A DNA stretch of 64,000 bases from an uncultured Bacteroidia bacterium. Its GTDB lineage: Bacteria > Bacteroidota > Bacteroidia > Bacteroidales > ML635J-15. Positions 42,437-50,041 of the stretch are shown one piece after another (positions within the stretch are counted from its first letter, which is position 1; each line of letters starts with the position of its first letter). Where the stretch lies: NCBI GenBank assembly GCA_902776565.1, contig CACYQN010000016.1, forward strand, positions 1 to 64,000, given 5' to 3'. The notes under the pieces were generated by a model. It saw nothing but the letters and a program-made list of their open reading frames with translations, did not search any database and had not been told where the DNA came from. The translations under genes and the position numbers were made by a program.

Positions 42437-43402
42437 CTATCGAATCGTACTCCATTCTCCTTCCAATGCTTCTGCTTTTACATCCAATGTGCTTAATATT
42501 TCATCTAGTTGCCGCATATACTTGTCGTTTTCTGCTTGAGTAAGTATTGTTACATAATAATTTACAGAAACGCCAACAAAAGTGTATCCCTTGACAGTTT
42601 CCGAAAAAGCTTTTGCTGTAAAATCGCAAAAATACCCTTTACAATTGCCCACTGTCTTTTTAGATATTGTAGAGAATTTAATGTCGTAGTACATCGTCAT
42701 TAAAGTACTATTAATAGTATTTATCGTTTCTATGCTCAATTCTTTTATTTCTTGTTCGTAAGCGTATGCCAAACCTGCTTCTGCACCGCTAGCTATAGTT
42801 ATACAAGAAAGGTTATCTCCTTTTATTTCACAATTAAAACTAATTTCTCCATTTTCATCCTTTTCTACATCTGTTATTTTGTAGTTGCTTGGGTATCTGA
42901 AAGATATGTATTCATTAGAATACGTATTACTTAAGTTATTATTACTTGAATAGCCATAATTATAACTATTGCCTTGGTAATTAGACTTGTTCACAAAGTG
43001 TTGTACTAATATTTCTACTGACCATGCGATAATAACTGCCACAAATACAAATGCAATTATTATTATTGCTTTCTTAGCCGATTTATTCTTTTTAACAGCC
43101 ATAGAGGAAGAGTTAGTAGCGGGCAATGGCCTTGAAGCATTGATAGCAGAGGACTCTTCGTCGTGTTTAACGATTGTGGCCTTAGTCGCTTCAGTAACAG
43201 GATTCTCCGATGTAGAAGATAAATTTTCTTTCCCCTCATTACAATTATCGATTTTAGTTCCACATTTTGTACAAAACTTTGCACCGTCCTCTAGTTTTTC
43301 TCCACAATTCGGGCATTTGTTTTCTGGTTCTACTTTTGCACCACATACAGGACAGAACTTCGCATCATCTGATATTTCTACATTACATTTTGAACATTTC
43401 AT
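42437..43402 (-). CDS. Zinc-ribbon array gene 6: ribbons, one TM, PsbP-like domain
   Basis: Last gene of the six-gene array, 321 residues. Two zinc ribbons (about residues 1-52): MKCSKCNVEI, KFCPVCGAKV, NKCPNCGEKL and KFCTKCGTKI, each C-x2-C. A charged linker leads to a membrane segment (AIIIIAFVFVAVIIAWSVEIL, about 113-133). The outer domain (about 160-315) starts YSNEYISFRYPSNYKI and ends NDKYMRQLDEILSTLDVK, a PsbP/DUF1795-like alpha-beta domain. It is clearly homologous to the C-terminal part of array gene 3 (44933-45673). Start chosen at 43402 by alignment with the other five N-termini; an ATG 9 bp upstream is in frame. Function unknown. Confidence 0.8.
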   Translation of the reverse strand: MKCSKCNVEISDDAKFCPVCGAKVEPENKCPNCGEKLEDGAKFCTKCGTKIDNCNEGKENLSSTSENPVTEATKATIVKHDEESSAINASRPLPATNSSSMAVKKNKSAKKAIIIIAFVFVAVIIAWSVEILVQHFVNKSNYQGNSYNYGYSSNNNLSNTYSNEYISFRYPSNYKITDVEKDENGEISFNCEIKGDNLSCITIASGAEAGLAYAYEQEIKELSIETINTINSTLMTMYYDIKFSTISKKTVGNCKGYFCDFTAKAFSETVKGYTFVGVSVNYYVTILTQAENDKYMRQLDEILSTLDVKAEALEGEWSTIR

Positions 43403-43453
43403 ATTATACAATTTAAATTGACAATTAATTAATACTTGTTAATAGCAATAAAC

Positions 43454-44179
43454 TTATTTTTGTTTCCTAAACAATTTCTTTATACCCAAACCAATAAGAA
43501 GTAGTCCAATAAATATAGGATACCATCCATAAGAATCTGGCAATAAGACTATTGCACCTATAATAATTATTATTATCCCCGATATTATGGAAAGAACAAC
43601 TACAGGCATATTTAAATTAGTTTTTTGTGCATTGCAGGCAACTATGCAGAAATTGGTAATTTGTCCCCATTCTTCTTCGCTTATCGATTCTGATATTTCA
43701 ACAAAAACAATTTTTTTGTTACCGTGTTTGACACATATAATCTTCTTTCCAGAATTCTCAAGGTCATCGTAATTGAATTTACATTCCTTAATCGGAGCAG
43801 TAAGTTTATCTCCTCCCCAAGTAGATATGGATATTGTACCGTTGCTTAATTTAAATTCCTTTAGCATTCTTGATGCTGATTGCACATAATACCACTGTAT
43901 AATTTTTGTGGCAAAGCTTGGCGATTGGGAAACAAAGTGCATATTGAATACTCCATAAAGATCTTCATCTGAATGATTATCCTCATGTTGCTCATCACTC
44001 GGTTTGCCTTCGATTGTATTTGCTTGAGTCTTCTCGCCACAATTACTACAGAAGGTAGCTCCTTCTTCTAGTTTAGCACCGCAGTTAGCACAAAAAGCAG
44101 GTTTCTCTATCTTGCTTCCACATTCTGGGCAGAACATTGCGTTATCGTCAATTTCTGCATTACATTTTGAACATTTCAT
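43454..44179 (-). CDS. Zinc-ribbon array gene 5: ribbons plus PH-like domain and TM hairpin
   Basis: 241 residues. Two zinc ribbons at the start (MKCSKCNAEI, MFCPECGSKI, AFCANCGAKL, TFCSNCGEK), then a globular region (about 75-185) with alternating strands such as LKEFKLSNGTISISTWG, KKIICVKHGNKKIVFVEI and a closing helix EEEWGQITNFCIVAC, which could be a PH- or GRAM-like fold (inference). Two membrane segments at the C-terminus (about 190-235). All four ribbon Cys pairs are intact. It belongs to ribbon subtype A (ECGSKIE), with 44197-44895 and 45690-46904. Function unknown. Confidence 0.78.
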   Translation of the reverse strand: MKCSKCNAEIDDNAMFCPECGSKIEKPAFCANCGAKLEEGATFCSNCGEKTQANTIEGKPSDEQHEDNHSDEDLYGVFNMHFVSQSPSFATKIIQWYYVQSASRMLKEFKLSNGTISISTWGGDKLTAPIKECKFNYDDLENSGKKIICVKHGNKKIVFVEISESISEEEWGQITNFCIVACNAQKTNLNMPVVVLSIISGIIIIIIGAIVLLPDSYGWYPIFIGLLLIGLGIKKLFRKQK

Positions 44180-44196
44180 ATCACATTTGTTTTTTA

Positions 44197-44895
44197 TTAG
44201 TCAGAAGAAAAATCACCAGTAAGTAGGAATACTAAACTTTCGATAAACGCACCCAAGGCGAAAAAAAGCATAATCCACTGAATGAAAGGAGAATCGAAAT
44301 ATTGTGTTCCGCACATTGCTCCATAAAAATTATCGTTTACACGAATAAGTATGCCGTGAGCATTGAAAATAAAGTTTTTGGCATCTGTGAGAGGTATATT
44401 GAATTGCCCTAGTTCCGAAATTGTCCAGCTAATTGTCTCAGCTTTGGTTTTCCCCCACGCCATCTGCCAACCTCCATATTTGAAAAGCAGGAATGCTATC
44501 AGAAATATTACCGCAGTTCCTAGCAACCTGCCAAATATTCGTAACCCGACAGAAGTTTTTTTGTCTTCGTCTTCATTTTCATTTGTTGGAGAGGCTTCTT
44601 TATTTTCTTTGTAGTCTCCATCATCCCTATACGAATCATCCAACCACTCTCCACAATGCTTGCATTTCTTTGCCGTTGCTAGAATTTCATCTCCGCAATA
44701 CGGACATTTCATTTTCTCTTGGCTGACGGCAGAGAGATTTTCTATTTTTTTGCCACAATTACTGCAGAAAGTTGCACCACCTTCCAGTTTTGCACCACAG
44801 CTGGCACAAAAGACAACCCTTTCTATCTTACTTCCACATTCTGGGCAGAACATTGCGCTATCTTCAATTTCTGCATTACATTTTGTACATCTCAT
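44197..44895 (-). CDS. Zinc-ribbon array gene 4: three ribbons plus two TM segments
   Basis: 232 residues: MRCTKCNAEI / FCPECGSKI, FCASCGAKL / FCSNCGKKI, then a third ribbon KCPYCGDEILATAKKCKHCGEWLDD (about 58-82) shared almost exactly with array gene 2. After a charged linker come a membrane segment (about 122-145), an outer loop with WTISELGQFNIPLTDAKNFIFNAHGILI, and a second membrane segment near the C-terminus. The longer frame that begins at 44943 would add 16 residues overlapping gene 3; alignment with the other five favours 44895. Function unknown. Confidence 0.77.
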   Translation of the reverse strand: MRCTKCNAEIEDSAMFCPECGSKIERVVFCASCGAKLEGGATFCSNCGKKIENLSAVSQEKMKCPYCGDEILATAKKCKHCGEWLDDSYRDDGDYKENKEASPTNENEDEDKKTSVGLRIFGRLLGTAVIFLIAFLLFKYGGWQMAWGKTKAETISWTISELGQFNIPLTDAKNFIFNAHGILIRVNDNFYGAMCGTQYFDSPFIQWIMLFFALGAFIESLVFLLTGDFSSD

Positions 44896-44932
44896 TTGAT
44901 AATTATTAAAACTACAAATTATCGTAAACACC

Positions 44933-45673
44933 CTATTTTGCATTGAGTGTACTCAATATATCGTCAAGTTCGCTCATATATTTGTCGTTTCCAGCCTCTG
45001 TAAATATTGTTATGTAGCTGCTTCCGGAAATGCCGACAAAATTATACCCCTGTATCAAAAGAGGTGGTACTTGATAAGCGACATATGTAAAATTACACGA
45101 ATATCCTATACAATTACCTATTGTCTTTTTATTCATCTCTGAGAATTTAAGATTTCTATAGAAACCCTCTGTTTTTTGTCCATTATTTACTTCTGTCAAC
45201 TTCGATTTTAAATCTTGGTCGTTCAACAAATTTGCATTTATATTTCTATGATATGTTATACTTACATAGGATGTATCGTCTCCCTTTATTTCACAACTCG
45301 AAGTAATCATTCCTTCATATTCTACGTCAACTGCTATTTTACAATTGTCAGGATACTCGAAAGAAAAGAAATCATTAGAATATTTGCAATTGTTTCCGGT
45401 TGCTTTTTCATTTCCCACATTGTCAACTGCAATTTTAGTTCCGCACATGGGACAAAATTTAGCACCATCCTTAATTGCAGTTCCACACTTCGGGCACTTA
45501 CATTCCTTTTCTATCTTGCACCCACATTTCGCACAGAACTTTGCTCCGTCCTTTAGCACTTCTCCACAATTTGGACAATTCTTTACAGGTTCTTCCTTTT
45601 CTACTTTTGCACCACACTTGGGACAGAATTTTGCGTTATCCGCTATTTCTGCATTACATTCTGAACATTTCAT
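44933..45673 (-). CDS. Zinc-ribbon array gene 3: three ribbons plus PsbP-like domain, no TM
   Basis: 246 residues. Three to four C-x2-C ribbons in the first 85 residues (MKCSECNAEI, KFCPKCGAKV, KNCPNCGEVL, KFCAKCGCKI, CKCPKCGTAI, KFCPMCGTKI), directly followed by a PsbP-like domain (about 98-246) starting YSNDFFSFEYPDNCKI and ending NDKYMSELDDILSTLNAK. It is the paralogue of the outer domain of array gene 6 but has no membrane segment, so here the same domain would be cytoplasmic. Function unknown. Confidence 0.78.
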   Translation of the reverse strand: MKCSECNAEIADNAKFCPKCGAKVEKEEPVKNCPNCGEVLKDGAKFCAKCGCKIEKECKCPKCGTAIKDGAKFCPMCGTKIAVDNVGNEKATGNNCKYSNDFFSFEYPDNCKIAVDVEYEGMITSSCEIKGDDTSYVSITYHRNINANLLNDQDLKSKLTEVNNGQKTEGFYRNLKFSEMNKKTIGNCIGYSCNFTYVAYQVPPLLIQGYNFVGISGSSYITIFTEAGNDKYMSELDDILSTLNAK

Positions 45674-45689
45674 AAATTATTGATTTTTA

Positions 45690-46904
45690 TTATTCTTGAG
45701 GACGCAAAGATGTTCCACAAAATGGACATTCTTCAAATTTAATGTTTACTTCTTTCCCGCATGCTTTGTTTGGGCATACAATAGTTTCTATTTCATTACC
45801 ATTGGCATCCTTATAGTGTCTATGTTCCAATGTATTAGTTTTTGTTTTGCCATCAGTTTCTGGGTTTATATTTGAATCAACACCTTGTGTTTCATTATTT
45901 TCTGTCTTTAATAGGATTCTCTTTAACCGTTCGTAATAAAACATTGAAACAAATGTTGGTACTGAAGCAATATTAACAAGTATAACTTGAGTATTAGAGT
46001 CAACATCAGGCAAATACATAACGGAGGAAATAATAAAAAATATAAACATAGAAACAAATGCCATCAAGTTAATAATTGCACAAATGGACATCGTTTTTCC
46101 AAACTTATTAATTTCAGGGTCTTTTGCTATCTTTTCACCAAGAAAAAAGAATTCATCGTTGTATGCTGAACTTATCTTTAAACCAAGTATAAGTTGTATT
46201 ATTGTTTGTGTTAACAAAAATACAAGACATAAAATCCATAGACCCACTGAATCATAAAAATCCATATAAATCATAGAGATAGCAGAAACTACAACTATAA
46301 CAATTTGCCAAGTGAACAAACTATCGAAACTCTTTTTCAGTTTAGACATTGCTATTTTCAGAGAAAACAGCAAAGCGACCAAACCAATGGCATCCAAAAC
46401 AGTGCCAACCCATTCAGGTATATAACTTAAAAAGAAAAAGACTTTCATCATTCCATTCATTGTATCCCTTAAGCCCAAACCATCTACAAATGTGTTCTCT
46501 AATGAGATAAATAGTCCGATTATAGCAACCCATAAGGCTGTTATTATTAAACCATCGCTCAGAGGAACATTTCGTTTTAGCAATGTTATGTTATCCTCTT
46601 CTTCAATTTTGTTTATATCACCTTCTACCTCTCCGTCAACCTCATCATCTAGCCATTCACCACAATGCTTGCATTTTGTTGCTGTTGCAAGTATCTCTTC
46701 CCCACAATACGGACAATTTTTCTTTTCTAATTTATCTGTTGGCTGACAACCTATTTTTTCCCCACAATTACTACAGAAGGCCGCACCTTCTTCTAGTTTA
46801 GCACCACAATTGGAACAAAAAGCAAACTTTTCTATCTTACTTCCACATTCGGGGCAGAATCTTGCGTTATCGTCAATTTCTGCATTACATTTTGTACATT
46901 TCAT
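45690..46904 (-). CDS. Zinc-ribbon array gene 2: N- and C-terminal ribbons around a six-TM core
   Basis: 404 residues. Three ribbons at the start (MKCTKCNAEI / FCPECGSKI, FCSNCGAKL / FCSNCGEKI, NCPYCGEEILATATKCKHCGEWLDD), about six membrane segments (about residues 112-335), and a further ribbon at the very end (IVCPNKACGKEVNIKFEECPFCGTSL, with Cys pairs C-x4-C and C-x2-C). Both ends would be in the cytoplasm. The membrane core recalls DUF4328-type proteins but I cannot confirm it. Function unknown. Confidence 0.78.
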   Translation of the reverse strand: MKCTKCNAEIDDNARFCPECGSKIEKFAFCSNCGAKLEEGAAFCSNCGEKIGCQPTDKLEKKNCPYCGEEILATATKCKHCGEWLDDEVDGEVEGDINKIEEEDNITLLKRNVPLSDGLIITALWVAIIGLFISLENTFVDGLGLRDTMNGMMKVFFFLSYIPEWVGTVLDAIGLVALLFSLKIAMSKLKKSFDSLFTWQIVIVVVSAISMIYMDFYDSVGLWILCLVFLLTQTIIQLILGLKISSAYNDEFFFLGEKIAKDPEINKFGKTMSICAIINLMAFVSMFIFFIISSVMYLPDVDSNTQVILVNIASVPTFVSMFYYERLKRILLKTENNETQGVDSNINPETDGKTKTNTLEHRHYKDANGNEIETIVCPNKACGKEVNIKFEECPFCGTSLRPQE

Positions 46905-46973
46905 AATTTACTTCAATCTTATTTACTAATACCACCATGTTCTAAAGTCTGTTAAAATGGCATTCGGGAAATT

Positions 46974-47966
46974 TTAATTTAATTTGAAATTAATTGGAAA
47001 CTGATAAATTACAGGCACAACCTTACCTCTCTGAGAACCCGGCTTCCAATTTGGCATAGCCTTAACAACTCTCACTGCTTCAGCATCAATAGCTGGGTCA
47101 ACACCACGAATAACCTTTACATTTGTTACTATTCCTTTCTTGTCTATTATAAACTGAACAAAAACTTTCCCTGATATACCGTTTTCCTTTGCTGTTTCAG
47201 GATACTTGGTATTTTCTGCCAAATATTTCATAAGTGCCATATCGCCACCTGGATATTCTGGCTTATTTTCTACAGCGGCAAAAGCAACTGGTTCAACATC
47301 CTCTTCCTCGTCGACTTCTACCATCTGTACATTCTGTGGCTCAGTTTGAGTATTTATATAATCACCAGCATCCTCAACAATTGTAAGGTTATCCTGGACC
47401 TCTTGTACCGCTGTATTATTAACAGATGCTTCTGTCTCTGATTTCGAATTGGTCGTTGTTGTGGGGTTATCTATAACATTTTTTTCTTCCTCACTTGGTA
47501 GGCTATGCAACATATTCGTCATTTCTTGTAATTCCTTTTCTGTAGGTTCGTAATCGTCTGTATACCTATTAGGATAAGTGTTCTTATTTGATCTTGACAC
47601 TAAAAGCAATATGCAAATTACAATCAATGCAAATATTACTATTGCCGAAACTATTATTATTGTTTTCTTTCTTGATTTTACAGAATTCTGTGCTTGAGGT
47701 ACTGGATTGGGATTGACATATTTTTCTTTGGAATGTGATGCTTTATTAGTATTTTCGTTTTCCGATGACACAAAAGTCTGTTTGTATGTTGTATTGTAGT
47801 TTTCTATCTTGCAACCGCATTTAACACAGAATTTTGCCCCTTCTTTGAAAAGTGCTCCACAATTCGGGCAAACCTTCTCTGGTTCTATCTTCTCTACTTT
47901 TGCACCGCATTTAGGGCAGAACTTTGCATTATCCGCTATTTCCGCATTACACTTTGAACATTTCAT
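46974..47966 (-). CDS. Zinc-ribbon array gene 1: ribbons, one TM, TonB C-terminal domain
   Basis: 330 residues, first in the array. Two ribbons (MKCSKCNAEI / KFCPKCGAKV, KVCPNCGALF / KFCVKCGCKI), a membrane segment (KTIIIVSAIVIFALIVICILLLV, about 98-120), a long acidic linker, and a TonB C-terminal domain (about 235-330): KPEYPGGDMALMKYLAENTKYP, GISGKVFVQFIIDKKG, VRVVKAMPNWKPGSQRGKVVPV. TonB domains touch outer-membrane receptors and usually follow a short cytoplasmic N-terminus that works with ExbB/ExbD; no exbBD genes are near. A cytoplasmic zinc ribbon on a TonB protein suggests a signalling role rather than plain uptake (inference). Confidence 0.85.
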   Translation of the reverse strand: MKCSKCNAEIADNAKFCPKCGAKVEKIEPEKVCPNCGALFKEGAKFCVKCGCKIENYNTTYKQTFVSSENENTNKASHSKEKYVNPNPVPQAQNSVKSRKKTIIIVSAIVIFALIVICILLLVSRSNKNTYPNRYTDDYEPTEKELQEMTNMLHSLPSEEEKNVIDNPTTTTNSKSETEASVNNTAVQEVQDNLTIVEDAGDYINTQTEPQNVQMVEVDEEEDVEPVAFAAVENKPEYPGGDMALMKYLAENTKYPETAKENGISGKVFVQFIIDKKGIVTNVKVIRGVDPAIDAEAVRVVKAMPNWKPGSQRGKVVPVIYQFPINFKLN

Positions 47967-48105
47967 ATTTATTTACATTTAAATTATTTTGCAAAGAAAA
48001 AGTATAAGATTGCCAAAGTATGGCAATTCCGTTTTTTAGTAAGACCAAATTATAAAATCCCATCTTTTTTACTTTTTCCTGCCCACCAGCACCCAACAGG
48101 CAATT
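47967..48105. other. Upstream region of the zinc-ribbon array
   Basis: AT-rich. It holds a perfect inverted repeat ATTGCCA (48009-48015), 5-bp centre, TGGCAAT (48021-48027), about 45 bp upstream of the first array gene, with the same 7-5-7 geometry as the operator at 42178-42196. No clear TAnnTTTG box is seen. Confidence 0.5.
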
Positions 48106-48314
48106 TCACAAAAAGAAGCGTGGCACTGATATACCACTTCTTTGAATAGAGGTCGTGAGAATTACCTGTGGGAAAGATGCAGATATAACAATCCACGCTA
48201 AAGCGCGAATCATTATACTCTCTTGTCCCTTATAGAAGTTTCTCACGTTTCTATTCACAAGACGAGCATAAACGCTTCGTTAATCAATATGTACGGCTTG
48301 GTTCATCGCCAAAC
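48106..48314 (-). ncRNA. Structured RNA of about 200 nt, rod-like, possibly 6S-type
   Basis: No protein gene fits, but on the minus strand the sequence folds into a long rod. A 5' hairpin GGTTTGG/CCAAGCC comes first, then ACGAAGCGT-side pairing GAAGCGT (48278-48272) with ACGCTTC (48121-48115), GAATAGA (48256-48250) with TCTATTC (48150-48144), CGTGAGA (48247-48241) with TCTCACG (48160-48154), GGGA (48229-48226) with TCCC (48173-48170), and a terminal hairpin of about 15 bp (48217-48184: TATAA.. CGC / GCG ..TTATA). The 3' end has a local hairpin GAAGTGG/CCAcgCTTC followed by TTTTTG, a good intrinsic terminator. A matched promoter lies just upstream. The rod shape and size recall 6S RNA, but that name is only a guess. 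Confidence 0.68.
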
Positions 48315-48320
48315 CAATGG

Positions 48321-48350
48321 CAAAAATAGAAAAAGGAAATGAAATAGCAA
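48321..48350 (-). promoter_or_regulatory. Promoter of the structured RNA
   Basis: Minus strand: TTG (48350-48348), 19-bp spacer, TATTTTTG (48328-48321). The predicted start is near 48314. A half-site TTTTTGGTGC of the ATPase palindrome lies immediately upstream (about 48357-48366). Confidence 0.7.
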
Positions 48351-48406
48351 AATTTATTTTTGGTGCAACTTAACATTTTTTTATATCCCGCATTTTATCC
48401 CAATTA

Positions 48407-48431
48407 CACTTTTGGTGCAGCACCAAAAGTG
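48407..48431. repeat. Palindrome at the 3' end of the ATPase gene
   Basis: CACTTTTGGTGC (48407-48418), one central base, GCACCAAAAGTG (48420-48431): 12-bp perfect arms. It begins 10 bp after the ATPase stop codon and is the same palindrome as at 49587-49613, where the arms are 13 bp. Confidence 0.85.
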
Positions 48432-48440
48432 CTGTAAAAA

Positions 48441-49565
48441 CTATATCCTCTTCAGCCACAATTCCATGAACCTATCATATACCGAATAGCCTTTTTCGGT
48501 ATGGAAAACAAGTTCCTTGTTGATTAGCTGGGCGAGTGCCTTGTTTATGCTGCTTGTACCTTTAAGATTATATTTCCTTATGAACGAATTTGAATTTATT
48601 GCGGGCACAATATGTTCCTTTGCTATCGCAACCAGCAACTGCGCCTGATTTATTGTCAGAAAGTCGTAAATGCGCTTGTAGCCGTCGGTTTCGGCTTCGA
48701 CAATCTTCATCACACATTCGCTTATGTCCGATTCGGCAACCTTTTCCGGTGCCAGTTCGAACAGTTTGTTGAGGATATACTGCACATACCAAGTATGCCC
48801 TTCAACCATATTGTATATTTTTTCAAATGTGCCTTTATCTAAAGTTATTCCCGTGGTTTTCATCCATTTGCAAGAAAACTCAAAATAAGTTTCCATTGGG
48901 ATTGGCTTCAGGTTCATCTTTTCGGTGCTCCGATAGAAAGGACGGGCTGCCGAACTGAAAATATCATCCATAAGGTGTTGCTTGCTTCCCGAAAAAATGA
49001 AATGCAAGTTCGGACAGAATTGTATGTAGGAACGGAGCAGTGCCTCGGTTTCCGTTTCGGGATATTCGGAAATCTGCTGAAACTCGTCAATGGCAATTAT
49101 ACATTCCTCGTCCGATTCCTTTATGTATGAAAATATTTCGCCGAGTGTGTTTTGCGTGTCCTGCTCCTTGAAGTCGAGTGAAGCTTGCGGTAATCCGCTT
49201 GCAATGTCGGTTGAAAAGACTACGCGACAACTTTTGAATATGTTTGCTATAGCTGAAGCGGTTTTCTGGGGAATGCTGTCGAGTTTGCCGATTACTGTTT
49301 TACCAAGCAGAGATACAAAGTCGCCTAGTGATTTAGTGGCAAAAATATCCATATAGAGGCATACGGCATTCTTGTTCTTCTTGCCTATCTGGTAGAAAGT
49401 ATCTTTGATTAACCCGGTTTTTCCCATCCTGCGCGGACTCATCAGCGTAATGTTCCTTCCGTTTCTTAATGCCGAAATCAGTTCTTTCCTTTCGGTGTCA
49501 CGACCGCAGAAATATTCGTGTCCTGCATATCCTAAAAGGAGAAATGGATTGTATAATTTATTCAT
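48441..49565 (-). CDS. Archaeal-type AAA ATPase (STAND/MNS-like)
   Basis: A 374-residue ATPase. It begins MNKLYNPFLLLGYAGHEYFCGRDTER (the FxGRDxE box before the P-loop), then the Walker A-like LMSPRRMGKTGLI (about residues 41-53), Walker B CIIAIDEFQQI (about 153-163), the sensor LHFIFSGSK (about 183-191) and a C-terminal winged helix (about 285-370). This fits the Archaeal_ATPase family (PF01637), widespread and highly duplicated in Bacteroidota, with no settled function; it may be a sensor or selfish element. The longer frame from 49607 would run through the promoter palindrome, so ATG 49565 is chosen. Both ends of the gene carry the same long palindrome. Confidence 0.85.
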   Translation of the reverse strand: MNKLYNPFLLLGYAGHEYFCGRDTERKELISALRNGRNITLMSPRRMGKTGLIKDTFYQIGKKNKNAVCLYMDIFATKSLGDFVSLLGKTVIGKLDSIPQKTASAIANIFKSCRVVFSTDIASGLPQASLDFKEQDTQNTLGEIFSYIKESDEECIIAIDEFQQISEYPETETEALLRSYIQFCPNLHFIFSGSKQHLMDDIFSSAARPFYRSTEKMNLKPIPMETYFEFSCKWMKTTGITLDKGTFEKIYNMVEGHTWYVQYILNKLFELAPEKVAESDISECVMKIVEAETDGYKRIYDFLTINQAQLLVAIAKEHIVPAINSNSFIRKYNLKGTSSINKALAQLINKELVFHTEKGYSVYDRFMELWLKRI

Positions 49566-49586
49566 ATTCAATAATTTGTTTAAATT

Positions 49587-49613
49587 GCACTTTTGGTGCT
49601 GCACCAAAAGTGC
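49587..49613. promoter_or_regulatory. Palindromic operator at the ATPase gene start
   Basis: GCACTTTTGGTGC (49587-49599), one base, GCACCAAAAGTGC (49601-49613): a 27-bp palindrome that covers the predicted transcription start of the ATPase gene. It is repeated with 12-bp arms just behind the gene. Confidence 0.85.
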
Positions 49614-49615
49614 TG

Positions 49616-49645
49616 CAAATATAATGATAAAATGATTATCCGCAA
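49616..49645 (-). promoter_or_regulatory. Promoter of the ATPase gene
   Basis: Minus strand: TTG (49645-49643), 19-bp spacer, TATATTTG (49623-49616). Transcription would start inside the palindrome at 49587-49613. Confidence 0.75.
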
Positions 49646-50041
49646 AATATGTTTATTATTATTGTCCTCTAAAAGTTTAATAAATCAACACAAAAGCATT
49701 CCGCTCCAGCCGCGGAGGCTTTTACTTTTTTATTCGCCCCTACAATTGATTTTCAGCGGTGCTCATGATTGTCTTTGGACAATTGTTGGCAAAAAAGTAA
49801 ACAAAAAACCATGTCCGCTGAGTCTGCTTCGCTAAAAATCGGCTGCACTACGCTAAAAGTCAGAAACTTGTCTGCGTTTCACTCCGACTTCAAACAGACT
49901 GACTTTTTACGCTCCGTTTCTCCGATTTTCTTAACGCTTACCAGCCAAGGCGGCAATCAAGGTATCGCCAAAGACGATGGATAAAAAAACAAAAAAGTCG
50001 GGACTTTCGCCCCGACTTTCCTATTATAAATTTTGTCGTTT
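49646..50041. other. Intergenic region without a supported gene
   Basis: About 395 bp. It contains a hairpin of terminator shape at 49692-49723 (AAAAGC with GCTTTT, CCGC with GCGG) that no known gene reads into, several loosely related phrases (CGCTAAAAATCGG, CGCTAAAAGTCAG), and the kbl terminator at its right end. A 71-codon frame (49769-49984) has no recognisable domain and is not called. Confidence 0.6.
49994..50019 (-). terminator. Intrinsic terminator of kbl
   Basis: Arms AAAGTCGGG (49994-50002) and CCCGACTTT (50011-50019), 8-nt loop, followed on the minus strand by a U-run. It begins 23 nt after the kbl stop. The stem sequence is almost the same as the terminator at 41616-41643. Confidence 0.85.

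Noticed and set aside
48106..48213. A 35-codon frame on the minus strand (begins Met-Ile-Arg-Ala-Leu-Ala)
   Set aside because: It lies fully inside the structured RNA; the paired arms and promoter/terminator explain the sequence better than a short hydrophobic peptide.
49769..49984. A 71-codon frame between the ATPase gene and kbl
   Set aside because: No recognisable domain, no promoter or clear ribosome-binding context, and it is made partly of repeated phrases.
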